A DNA stretch of 46,367 bases from Emcibacteraceae bacterium (GTDB taxonomy: Bacteria; Pseudomonadota; Alphaproteobacteria; Sphingomonadales; Emcibacteraceae): positions 1 to 46,367 of the forward strand of contig JAJFIR010000003.1 in assembly GCA_021774795.1 (NCBI GenBank), in the 5' to 3' direction. Position 1 is the stretch's first letter. Each line of letters starts with the position of its first letter. Below the pieces are notes generated by a model, which saw only the letters and a list, made by a program, of their open reading frames with translations, was not told the origin of the DNA and searched no databases. Positions 8,662-18,100 of the stretch are shown piece by piece. The translations under genes and the position numbers were made by a program.

Positions 8662-9945
8662 ATGATCGAAGTCACTCCTTTCAATGGCTTGCTCTACAAC
8701 CTCGAGATTGTAGGCTCCCTAGATGAAGTTACAGCGCCTCCTTACGATGTGATTACTCCAAATCAACAAGAAGAGTTGTATCAGAAGAATCCGCATAATG
8801 TGGTTCGGCTGATACTGGGAAAAGATTCTGATACAGATAATCGATACACGCGATCTGCGAAAGTTTTTGAGGGTTGGATAAATGAGGGTGTATTGAAGAG
8901 AGATGATGAGCCCGGGTTTTATCTGTATAGTCAGGAATATGAGTTTGAAGGAGAAAGTTTCTGCCGCATTGGGTTTTTCGCGCGTGTCAAAACAGAAGAC
9001 TTTAGCGAAGGAAATATTTGCCCGCATGAATTTACTCTTGCCAAGGCCAAAACCGACCGCACCAAGCTACTCAACGCCTGCCATGCCAACTTCAGCCCCA
9101 TATTTGGTTTATATTCCGACCCGGAAGGCGAGATAGACTCCTTTCTTCACGAAGGTGTAAAATCCAAACCATTATCGGTCATTGATGATAATAAAGTAGT
9201 TCATAAACTCTGGCGGTTGAGCAATGCTGAAAGCAATCAAAAAGTTTGCGACTTGATCCGTGACAAAAAAATATATATTGCCGATGGGCACCATCGATAT
9301 GAAACAGCACTGGCTTTTGCCAAAGACAATGAAGATAAAGTAGTCGACAGCGCGCATGTGATGATGTTTCTGACGAACATGGACTCCGATTCGATGTCCA
9401 TTTTTCCAATTCACCGCGTTGTAAAAAGTCCGACGCCGTTTAATCGTGAAATTTTTTTAGAACGGGTGAGTGAATACTTTGACGTCATTCCCTGGAGCAC
9501 AGAGGTGAGTGGGGCGGAAATAAAATCCAGATTGCAGGAGTTTGGGAAAGACCGCGTCACCTTCTGCGCTTATATGGGTAAAGATCAAACTTATACATTG
9601 ATCGCGCATGACCCGAAAAATATTCTACCTTTGCTGGACAAGAATGAGCCAAAAGATTTGCAGGTGCTGGATGTCATGCAGTTACACGCTATAATTTTCC
9701 GAGAAGTTCTGGGTATTGACACACGCAACACAACAGACCAGCAATATGTTTCTTACAAGGTAGACTCAGAAGAGGCTATGAAAATGGTCGATGCGGGAGA
9801 TCATGACGTCGTTTTTTTTATTAATCCCACTCAAATAGATGAGGTGCGGCGTTTAGCTGGAAAGGGAATTCGCTTGCCACAGAAGGCAACGTTTTTTTAT
9901 CCCAAGCTGTTATCGGGCCTGGTCATAAACAAGTTTGGAAAGTAA
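8662..9945 (+). CDS. DUF1015 family protein
   Basis: A 427-residue cytoplasmic protein with the hallmarks of the DUF1015 family: an N-terminal APPYDVI segment, a middle NP-x-N-(V/I)-x-R-L block, and the strongly conserved DGHHRYETAL motif near residue 210. The C-terminus is FFxNPT followed by a (L/I)PQKxTFFYPKL-type ending, also typical. The family is widespread in environmental bacteria and is related to ParB/SbnI-like kinase folds; a defined in vivo role is not established. The ATG at 8662 lies after an AT-rich stretch with TATAAT at 8610-8615 but without a recognisable -35. It is followed nine bases later by engB and is probably cotranscribed. Confidence 0.9.
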   Translation: MIEVTPFNGLLYNLEIVGSLDEVTAPPYDVITPNQQEELYQKNPHNVVRLILGKDSDTDNRYTRSAKVFEGWINEGVLKRDDEPGFYLYSQEYEFEGESFCRIGFFARVKTEDFSEGNICPHEFTLAKAKTDRTKLLNACHANFSPIFGLYSDPEGEIDSFLHEGVKSKPLSVIDDNKVVHKLWRLSNAESNQKVCDLIRDKKIYIADGHHRYETALAFAKDNEDKVVDSAHVMMFLTNMDSDSMSIFPIHRVVKSPTPFNREIFLERVSEYFDVIPWSTEVSGAEIKSRLQEFGKDRVTFCAYMGKDQTYTLIAHDPKNILPLLDKNEPKDLQVLDVMQLHAIIFREVLGIDTRNTTDQQYVSYKVDSEEAMKMVDAGDHDVVFFINPTQIDEVRRLAGKGIRLPQKATFFYPKLLSGLVINKFGK

Positions 9946-9954
9946 AACAAAAAA

Positions 9955-10581
9955 ATGAAAGTAATAACCACAGAGTTTGTAACGGGGGCGGTTTCGGCGA
10001 AGCAATATCCCAAAGAATCTTATCCGGAGTTTGCATTTGTCGGGCGATCGAATGTCGGCAAGTCTTCGCTGATCCGCTCACTTTTGAATCGCAAAAAACT
10101 GGTTCGCATCAGTTCGACACCTGGAAAAACAAGAGAGATCAATTTTTTCCGAATCAATGACACACTGATGTTTGCGGACCTTCCCGGCTATGGGTTTGCA
10201 CGGGTCACCCCGGCCTTGCAAAAAAAGTGGAAAACAATGATCGAAGAATATCTGACTAAGCGAGATCCTTTGTTGGCAATCGTATTCATCGTTGATATCC
10301 GCCGCAAACCTACAGAACTCGATTTGACGCTCAAAGAATGGCTCGAAGACCTGGGCAGGCCTTATATTCTGGTCATTACTAAATCGGATAAATTGTCAGG
10401 GACAGAACGTAGCAAGCAAACTAAAATAATCAAAGCCGCCTTTATGGGGGATCAGACCCTAGCAACGGTGACCTATTCAAGTAAAAATCATTTAGGAAGA
10501 AAAGAACTCTGGAGTGAGATACAAAAATTAATCTCAGAAAAAAAGAGGAAGGAATTAATCTTTTCAGAGACGCCCGGCTAA
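9955..10581 (+). CDS. engB: Ribosome biogenesis GTPase EngB (YihA/YsxC)
   Basis: A 208-residue GTPase of the TrmE-Era-EngA-EngB-Septin group. Visible G-motifs are G1 GRSNVGKSS (residues 30-38), a G2-region TPGKTREINFF, G3 DLPGYGFA and G4 TKSDKL. The length equals that of typical EngB. In other bacteria it is needed for assembly of the large ribosomal subunit. It starts nine bases after the DUF1015 gene. The last four bases overlap the end of the convergent PCP_red gene (the two stops interlock at 10578-10581), so there is no room for a terminator between them. Confidence 0.96.
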   Translation: MKVITTEFVTGAVSAKQYPKESYPEFAFVGRSNVGKSSLIRSLLNRKKLVRISSTPGKTREINFFRINDTLMFADLPGYGFARVTPALQKKWKTMIEEYLTKRDPLLAIVFIVDIRRKPTELDLTLKEWLEDLGRPYILVITKSDKLSGTERSKQTKIIKAAFMGDQTLATVTYSSKNHLGRKELWSEIQKLISEKKRKELIFSETPG

Positions 10582-11408
10582 AAAGTAAATCGGTATTGTT
10601 CGAACAATTCCATCGTTACAACATCTTTACCCGCCTTGGTCACTTCCTGTTCAATACGTTTCACCGCCATATTGCGGATAAAAGGAATGGGAATGCGAGA
10701 TACCTTGTCCAGTGCATCGTCTTCCCATTTCATAGAAACTTCGACTGGCGCGTCTTTATCTTTATCGATCTGTTCATCCTGCTTAAGGTCTTCTTCGGTC
10801 ACCTCCATGCCCATCGCTTCTTTGGCGGAAGATGGCATAATATTGGTGAACACTTCATCAATGATATCGGGAGTGATTATTTTGTCACCCCTTTCTCTGG
10901 CCCGCCCTTCGATGGTTTGCTTGGCCATACCGAGGACAAAAGGTGGCACCTTTTCCATTTTTTCCTTGGCTTCTTTGCTCCATGGAACTCCTGAAGTGGG
11001 TGTCACTTCCATATAACTTTTGAACTTTTCTACAATGTCGTCTTTTTTTTCTGTACGCATCGAGAGAAAATCTTCTATCTCTTCAATCACTTCTACCTTG
11101 CGTGGACTTTCCCGCATTTTTTCCTTGGCCACATCAAAGGCATCCATACTTAATTCTTCAAATCCAAAACCTTTGACTCGTTTGGACACCAGCATCATGG
11201 ACTCGTTTCTGATTTCCGTCAAAAAATCAGACGTGACAATTTTAAAACCGCGTTTTACGCAACGTTGCACCATGAGCTTGCGAATTCCCGGACGAACAAA
11301 TTCCGGCGCATGTTTTACACGTTCCCAAGCCTCTTCGGCCCACACCACACCATTTTCTTTAGCGTAAGGGTGGTCGGCATCTGTTATCTTTATTTCTTGA
11401 GTTCCCAT
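10578..11408 (-). CDS. Triple PCP_red-domain protein
   Basis: A 276-residue soluble protein made of three copies of the small PCP_red domain, otherwise found at the C-terminus of the light-independent protochlorophyllide reductase subunit BchB. The copies start at VVWAEEAWERV (about residue 21), VPWSKEAKEKM (about 138) and MKWEDDALDKV (about 226). Each continues with a P-x-FV/I-R/L-x-x-A/I core and a (K/D)-(I/V)-(I/V)-T-x-x-(F/I/L) strand. A 50-60 residue charged linker separates copies one and two. No Cys ligands for an iron-sulfur cluster and no other bch genes are present, so a role in chlorophyll synthesis is unlikely. The domain is found in many non-phototrophs with unknown function. The start ATG is followed by GTQEIKI. 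Confidence 0.85.
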   Translation of the reverse strand: MGTQEIKITDADHPYAKENGVVWAEEAWERVKHAPEFVRPGIRKLMVQRCVKRGFKIVTSDFLTEIRNESMMLVSKRVKGFGFEELSMDAFDVAKEKMRESPRKVEVIEEIEDFLSMRTEKKDDIVEKFKSYMEVTPTSGVPWSKEAKEKMEKVPPFVLGMAKQTIEGRARERGDKIITPDIIDEVFTNIMPSSAKEAMGMEVTEEDLKQDEQIDKDKDAPVEVSMKWEDDALDKVSRIPIPFIRNMAVKRIEQEVTKAGKDVVTMELFEQYRFTF

Positions 11409-11606
11409 TTAAAGAACCTTCATTTATTATTATAAAAACACGGTATTTATAAAAATTACTTGAAGCCTGAGCCAATGTCAATTATTTTGAAGGTTTGCCG
11501 GAGATGTAAGCACAATTGCGGGGTATTATTGAATAGAATCAGGCTGATTTTTGATTTTCGCACCCAATATCCCAGTCAAATTTAAATCTGAAATAACATA
11601 TAAGAA

Positions 11607-14600
11607 ATGCAACGTTCGCCTATAGTCTACTTTTTGTTTTTTGTATCTGGTATTACGGCCCTGATTTATGAAATAGTATGGACCCGAATGCTCACCCTTG
11701 TTTTCGGGCACACCGTTTTTTCAGTCTCTGTGGTACTCGCCGCTTTCATGGCTGGCTTGGGGCTGGGCAGTTATCTCTTTGGTTATGCTGCTGACAGGTT
11801 ATCCTCTTCATCGTCCGCACTTAAAGTCTACGGTTGGATAGAAGTTTTGATATTTGCGAGCGGTGCTCTACTTTCACTGTTATTTGCTAATTTCGCGGAT
11901 GTTTATTCCCTGTTCCACAGTGTTATTCCAGAATCGCCACCGCTGCAAAACCTGCTGAAGGTTCTTTTTTCCTTCACTCTGATGCTGGTGCCGACAACAT
12001 TTATGGGTGCAACTCTTCCCCTTATCAGCAAATATTGCGTTACCGATGACAAGCGCATAGGAACACAAATAAGCCTGCTTTATGCACTCAACACCTTGGG
12101 CGCGGCCTGCGGTTGCTTGCTGACAGGATTCTTTTTGATGGGAACGTTCGGTGTGCTGGAAACCGTATTGACGGCTGCTGTTGGCAACCTCTTAATCGGT
12201 ATTGGCGCGTTAAATGTCTATAAGGAAAACGGCGGTTCTTTAAAATTCAATTTACCTGAAATTAAATTCCCAAAAATGGATTGGAGTTCCGAGCAAAAAT
12301 TTTGGATGGGAATCAGTTTCGTCTGTGGTTTTACCGCACTCGCCTATGAAGTTTTGTGGACGCGGCTACTGGTATTTAGCATTGCTAGCACGGTTTACTC
12401 GTTTAGCATGATGCTGGCTGTTTTTTTACTAGGAATATTCTTCGGAAGCCTTTTCCTCATTCCCCTGCTTCCAAAGATCAAGAACTTGCGCACCATGCTC
12501 ATCGCCTTACAAGGAGGGGTGGGGGTTTATGTGATCGGCTCTATTTACGGACTGGAATCCATTCTCTCTCCACCTTGGAATGCGTACAACCTAGGGAACC
12601 CCGCCGCAGCCTTCTGGGTCTATTTTAAAGACTCAGCGGCTCTCATGCTGGTTCCTACATTGCTCCTGGGGATGTGTTTCCCATTGCTCATTCAGTTGAT
12701 ATCAAAGAAACACGAAAATATCGGGCAAGCGACGGGGCAAGTTTATGCATCGAATACAGTAGGCGCTATCTTTGGATCTCTTTTTTCCGGGTTTCTTTTC
12801 CTGCCCAATTTCGGAAGTCAGACCAGTCTTACCCTTCTTGCAACGATCAATTTGTTCACCATGATTCTTTTGTTCCGCACCGGGGACTATCTGACGCCCG
12901 CCATCAGAAAAGGAATGACTGTCGTGTTCGCGTCGCTGATTCTTTTTATTAATATGGCCATCCCTAATGACTTGTTGAATCCCTTTTTCATGCGTGATAG
13001 TGCTGGCAAACGAAACCTTAATAAACTGATGTTTTTTGAAGAAGGATTGTCCGATACCGTTGCCGTCTTTAAAGAGGAATATGGGATGCTCGATCCATCG
13101 GCGAAGCGATTGATCACCAACGGCATTTCCATGTCAGCTTCTAATATGACTGCCACTCGCTACATGAAGTTGCTTGCTCATGTCCCCATCCTGCTGGTCG
13201 ATAAACCCGATGACATTCTTGTTGTCTGCTTTGGTACGGGTCAGACCACAGGTGCAGCCGGACTACACCCTCGGGTAAAAACCGTCGATAGTGTGGAGTT
13301 ATCTGCCAGCGTTATCAATGCAGGAAAAATGTTCGCCGACCAGAACCACAATGTTCTGGAAAATCCCAAAGTAAATTTCGTGATTCAGGATGGACGCAAC
13401 CATTTGTTAACGACTCATAAACGTTACGATGTCATCACATCCGAACCGCCACCGCCACGCACAGCATTCACCGTCAATCTATACACAAGAGAATATTATG
13501 AGTTGCAGAAAAGCAAATTGAAACCTGGAGGTATAGCGACACAATGGATTCCTCTGCATAGCCAGGGCCCAAAAGAAGTGGCCATGCACTTTAAGACGTT
13601 TCAGTCGGTTTTTCCCTATACGATGGGTTGGCTTTCTGTGGCCAATGAAATGCTCATCATCGGTTCCAATCAACCTATTGAAATTGATTTTAATAAGCTG
13701 AATGAGCGCGTGCAGGAACCTGAAATTAAAAAAGCGTTAGGGGATATTGAAATCCCAAACATCTATTCTTTCCTAAGCAACATTTGGCTACTCAACGAGC
13801 AAGTGCAAAAGCTTGGAGAAGGCTTCCCTCTTATTACAGACAACCGTCCGGCTATCGAGTTTTATCTCGACATGGGAAAGGTGATTGGTATTCCGGGGCA
13901 AGAAAGATATGTGTTCAACCGCGCAAGGTTTGACGATGTCACGAAACAAATTTCAAATCTGCCCGAGTCAGACCGGCAAAAGCTGGAACCTTATTATAAT
14001 GCAATGGACCTTTATCAGCGCGGAGTTATGTATGGAAATCGCGGTCAACTATTGCAAGCTATGACGTTGGTAGATGATGACGACCTTTTCCGTTACCACT
14101 TGCAGGCAGATCGTAAACAAATGCAACGCTTGACTCAACTCATTGAAGAAGAACCTGATAACTTACAGTATCTGCTCAATCTAGCCCACAGTTTTTACCA
14201 GATTGGCAATTATGAGCAAAGTATGGAGATCCTGCAGTTGGTTCTTGAAAAGAGCCCCAACTTGAGTTTCGCCAACCTTTATATGGGCCACAACTTGCTG
14301 GAAATGGGGAAAAAGGAAGAAGCTTTAACCTTCTTTAAAAACACCGCCAAAAATGATCCCCAACAAATGGGAGCGGTGATGCGAGAAATTGGGTTGGTGA
14401 GCTTATTAAAGGAGATAGACAAGAACCCCGAAGATCCGGTTCTCCAACGATCTCTTGCAGAGTATTATAATTTGAAAAAGGAATACTTGAAATCTCTGGA
14501 ATATTCACTTCCACTGCTACAGCAAGATCAGATGAACTTGAAGATATTGCAGATCATTGTTTACAGTTATCGCGGACTGGGAGAAGCCAAAGAGGTTCTA

Positions 14601-14792
14601 ATGTATGGAGGCCGCTATAGCTTAATCGATCCTGAAGAAATGCATGTGCAATTTATAATGGCCGAAATTTTTGTTCAGTTGAATAAGTGTATGAAAGCAT
14701 TGCCGCTTCTTGAGAAAGTTTTGAAAGAAGATGACACCTACCGCAATGCCTGGGAATTGAAAGAACACTGCCAAAAATCACCCTCTGCCTGA
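11607..14792 (+). CDS. Polytopic spermidine-synthase-like protein with C-terminal TPRs
   Basis: A 1061-residue fusion. Residues 1-425 are membrane segments in two homologous halves: compare SGITALIYEIVWTRML at the start with CGFTALAYEVLWTRLL near residue 240. Residues about 480-760 are a Rossmann SAM/aminopropyltransferase-like domain with VVCFGTGQTTGA and an acidic VDSVELS strand end. Residues about 845-1058 are tetratricopeptide repeats. At the spermidine synthase catalytic site the usual D-x-x-D-P is replaced by SEPPPP after YDVIT, so ordinary putrescine aminopropyl transfer is doubtful. Proteins of this fused type occur in many environmental bacteria without assigned substrate. Transcription is divergent from the PCP_red gene across a 198-bp AT-rich gap; the Shine-Dalgarno is weak. 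Confidence 0.85.
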   Translation: MQRSPIVYFLFFVSGITALIYEIVWTRMLTLVFGHTVFSVSVVLAAFMAGLGLGSYLFGYAADRLSSSSSALKVYGWIEVLIFASGALLSLLFANFADVYSLFHSVIPESPPLQNLLKVLFSFTLMLVPTTFMGATLPLISKYCVTDDKRIGTQISLLYALNTLGAACGCLLTGFFLMGTFGVLETVLTAAVGNLLIGIGALNVYKENGGSLKFNLPEIKFPKMDWSSEQKFWMGISFVCGFTALAYEVLWTRLLVFSIASTVYSFSMMLAVFLLGIFFGSLFLIPLLPKIKNLRTMLIALQGGVGVYVIGSIYGLESILSPPWNAYNLGNPAAAFWVYFKDSAALMLVPTLLLGMCFPLLIQLISKKHENIGQATGQVYASNTVGAIFGSLFSGFLFLPNFGSQTSLTLLATINLFTMILLFRTGDYLTPAIRKGMTVVFASLILFINMAIPNDLLNPFFMRDSAGKRNLNKLMFFEEGLSDTVAVFKEEYGMLDPSAKRLITNGISMSASNMTATRYMKLLAHVPILLVDKPDDILVVCFGTGQTTGAAGLHPRVKTVDSVELSASVINAGKMFADQNHNVLENPKVNFVIQDGRNHLLTTHKRYDVITSEPPPPRTAFTVNLYTREYYELQKSKLKPGGIATQWIPLHSQGPKEVAMHFKTFQSVFPYTMGWLSVANEMLIIGSNQPIEIDFNKLNERVQEPEIKKALGDIEIPNIYSFLSNIWLLNEQVQKLGEGFPLITDNRPAIEFYLDMGKVIGIPGQERYVFNRARFDDVTKQISNLPESDRQKLEPYYNAMDLYQRGVMYGNRGQLLQAMTLVDDDDLFRYHLQADRKQMQRLTQLIEEEPDNLQYLLNLAHSFYQIGNYEQSMEILQLVLEKSPNLSFANLYMGHNLLEMGKKEEALTFFKNTAKNDPQQMGAVMREIGLVSLLKEIDKNPEDPVLQRSLAEYYNLKKEYLKSLEYSLPLLQQDQMNLKILQIIVYSYRGLGEAKEVLMYGGRYSLIDPEEMHVQFIMAEIFVQLNKCMKALPLLEKVLKEDDTYRNAWELKEHCQKSPSA

Positions 14793-15199
14793 CTAACCCA
14801 CATTTCGCACAAGTATCTTATTATAACTAGCACACGCACCCCTTCCTCAACTAAAAACTCTTCAGTACGCCATTGCACTGCTTTGCCTTGCCTTGCATAA
14901 AGGATCATTTATTCAATTGGATAACGGTATATAAAATTTAGCCTACCAATTAACAAACAATTAATTTGAGGAAATTATGAACCGCTAAACAGACAGAATT
15001 TCAATGAAAAACAATAACTTTTTAATATCACAACTCCCATACTTATATAAAGACCGAAAATAAAAAATATAAATAGGAATATATACCCATATATTTCAAC
15101 AATCTACATTCACCTCTTAAATATTAGCTTGAAACTACATGTAAATATAAATATTATAGCTATATCGTTTGGGGAAAACTTAATCGCAGGTGGAGGCCA
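14793..15199. other. 407-bp AT-rich intergenic region and leader
   Basis: No substantial gene is visible. The right half is very AT-rich and holds an inverted repeat AATATAT-ACCC-ATATATT (15078-15095) and the promoter listed separately. A four-codon frame with a good Shine-Dalgarno (GAGGAAATT then ATG at 14977) and a 19-codon frame at 15004-15063 without one are present. Neither can be supported as a gene. No intrinsic terminator for the upstream gene is apparent. Confidence 0.6.
15129..15157 (+). promoter_or_regulatory. Sigma70-type promoter of the kinase/HD-GYP operon
   Basis: TTGAAA (15129-15134), a 17-bp spacer and TATTAT (15152-15157) give a near-consensus promoter. The start of transcription is predicted near 15164, 36 bases before the kinase ATG at 15200. 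A GGAGG ribosome site lies at 15192-15196. The upstream palindrome at 15078-15095 is placed where an activator could bind. Confidence 0.65.
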
Positions 15200-18100
15200 A
15201 TGTCTACTCCTTTCTTGCATGGTAAAGACAGAGGATCCGTTTTATCGGATACCAAATACCTACCCTTTTTAGTTGGGGTAATGATCTTATTCATTGCCAT
15301 TGGCGGGTACGGTGTGATTTCGGTAAAACAGGAAATTAAAAGCAACTTAGTCGACCAGTTACAATTAACATTGGCGGCCAATGTCGAATCTTTGCGACTA
15401 TTTTTTGAAGATAAGAAGTTGGATGCCCAAGTTCTCGCTGAGCAACCGGAAATCCGAAAAAATATCCTTTCCCTCATCGAGATCGCGAACAAAGAAAATG
15501 TGTCAGCAGAAAAGCTGCAACAATCTTCTTCCTTGAAGTGGCTCCGCGAACACCTTGGCAAAGCTTGCAAAAAATACGATTTTATTGGATTCGTAATATT
15601 TGATTTGACGGGATTACAGGTAGGAGCTCTGCTTGAAGAACCTGTCGGGAAACGTGTGTTGACCGGACGTTCGGTATTTTTTTACCGAGCCTTACAGGGG
15701 GATACCGTTGTCTCCAATCCTTTTATGGCAGGGGTAAAACTCCCTAATGACCAAGGAGAGTTTCATGCTGGCCAGCCCACCCAATTTGTTTCCACTCCGC
15801 TGAAGGATCAAGATGGCAACGTTTTAGGAGTCCTGGCTTTTCGCATGCGGCCCCATAAAGAGTTCGATAAGCTACTCGCTGTTAGTCGATTTGGAAAAAC
15901 CGGAGAAACTTATGCTTTTAATGATGACGGACTACTCGTTTCCAATAGCCGGTTTGACGAACAACTGGTAAAAATCGGCTTGCTCCCTCATAGTAAAGCA
16001 TCCATATTTAACATTCAGATTCGCGATCCTGGTCGGGATTTAAAAAAGAAGCCACTTTTGCCTAACGAGTCCGTTGTAAACCATCCCTTGACCTTCATGG
16101 CAGAAAACGCCGTAATGAAAAAAACCGGTGTAAACGTCGAGGGATATAACGACTACCGCGGGGTTCGGGTCATCGGTGCCTGGACCTGGATGGAAGATCA
16201 AGAATTGGGCATTGCCACAGAAATCAACACAGATGAGGCATTTGCCCCACTCAACACTTTGCTGTTCTGGTACCTGACCTTATTAGGACTACTTGCTATC
16301 GTGATGATCGCTGGCCTATTTTTGCGATCTCGAATATTGAAAACCCGCAGGCAAACTCTGGAAAACCAAAAACGCTTGAGTTCTTTGACGGGTACTATTT
16401 TTGATTCCGTTCTTGCTATTGACGTGGAGGGGATAGTCCAAACCGTCAACCCCGCAGTTGAGAAAGTATTTGGTTATAGCCCCAAAGAAGTGATCGGCAA
16501 AAATGTAAAAATGCTGATGCCCGAACCCTATTTCAGTGAACACGATGGCTATCTGGATAATTATCTCAGAACTGGAAAAAAGAAAATCATCAATATGGTG
16601 AGAGAGGTCAGAGGTTTACATAAAAATGGCTCTACCTTTCCCATGGAATTGAGCGTTTCTGAATCCACCGAAAATGACAAGAAAATATTTGTAGGTGTTC
16701 TTCGCGATATTTCTGAACGCAAAGCCAGCGAATTGGCCATGGAACTTGCTAACCGTGAGCGCAATCTGATACTCAATTCGGCAGGTGAAGGAATTTATGG
16801 GCTCGATATAGAAGGCAAAACTACTTTTGTGAACCCGACCGCATGTAAAATTCTGGGATATACAGAGGATGAACTATTAGGGACAGGGCAACACATAATG
16901 GTCCACCATTCCTACGCCGATGGCACTCACTACCCCAAAGAAAAATGCCCTATTTATGCTGCTTTTAAAGATGGGAAAATTCACCATGAAAGTGAAGAGG
17001 TCTTTTGGAAAAAAGATGGTTCCAGTTTTCCTGTCGAATACATAAGCAAACCCATTATTGATTTAGGGAAAGTTGTTGGAGCCGTTGTTACTTTTACCGA
17101 TATCACCGCTCGCAAAAATGCCGAAAAAGAATTGCAGCATGCCTACAATGAATTGGAAAAACGCATTCAGGAACGAACTCATGAGTTGAACCAAGCAAAG
17201 GAATTGGCAGAGCACCACAACCAGGCCAAGTCCGAATTTCTTTCCCGTATGAGTCACGAGTTGCGAACACCCATGAATGCAATTTTAGGATTTGCGCAAA
17301 TTATGAATGAAAGCCGCAAAGACCCACTATCCGATTCTCATAAATCACGTCTTAGCCAAATTTTAAAAGCTGGCAATCACTTACTAGAATTAATAAACGA
17401 AGTCCTTGATCTAGCCCGGGTGGAAGCCGGAAAAATCACAGTGTCCTTAGAGCCGATCAACATCGCTGAATTAGCAACCGATGTTTTGAACGTTGTCCAC
17501 CCTATGGCCGAAAAATTCAATATCTGCTTGATCGATAAGATTACGGCACAAAGTAGCGCTCATATTTTTGCAGATAGGACGCGTCTAAAACAAGTGTTAC
17601 TCAATCTGCTTTCCAACGGCATCAAGTATAACCGCAAAGAAGGAAGCGTGACTCTGAGTCTGGAGGAACCGAAAGACGGCACTATTAATCTTTTGGTAAC
17701 AGACACAGGTATGGGTATCCCATCGGAAAAGCTTGAAAAAATATTTATTCCTTTCGATAGACTGGATGCAGACGCTAGCGAAGTGGAAGGTACCGGAATA
17801 GGTATGACAATATCTAAAAAACTGATTGAGTTAATGAATGGCAGAATTCATGTTCATAGCGCGATGGGGAAAGGCTCACAGTTTTCCGTTTCTCTACCCA
17901 GTTGTGATCCTAAAAAGGTCGACAAAAAATATGAATTTCTACCTTTAGAATCATCCTCCTCTGAAGCCTCAAAACAAAATCTTACTGTTTTATATATTGA
18001 AGATAACAAGACAAATGTACTTCTGGTGCAGGACATACTTTCCGATTTTTCCGAAGTGAACATTCTGACCGCTCCTCAAGCGACAATAGGGCTTGACCTG

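Noticed and set aside
10596-11367. Long open frames on the plus strand opposite the PCP_red gene
   Set aside because: They are the antisense of a clear three-domain protein, lack ribosome sites and show biased composition (Ser/Phe/His-rich) typical of shadow frames.
14977-15063. Four-codon and 19-codon frames before the hybrid kinase as leader peptides
   Set aside because: The first is too short to judge and the second has no ribosome site; no attenuator-like codon run or terminator follows.
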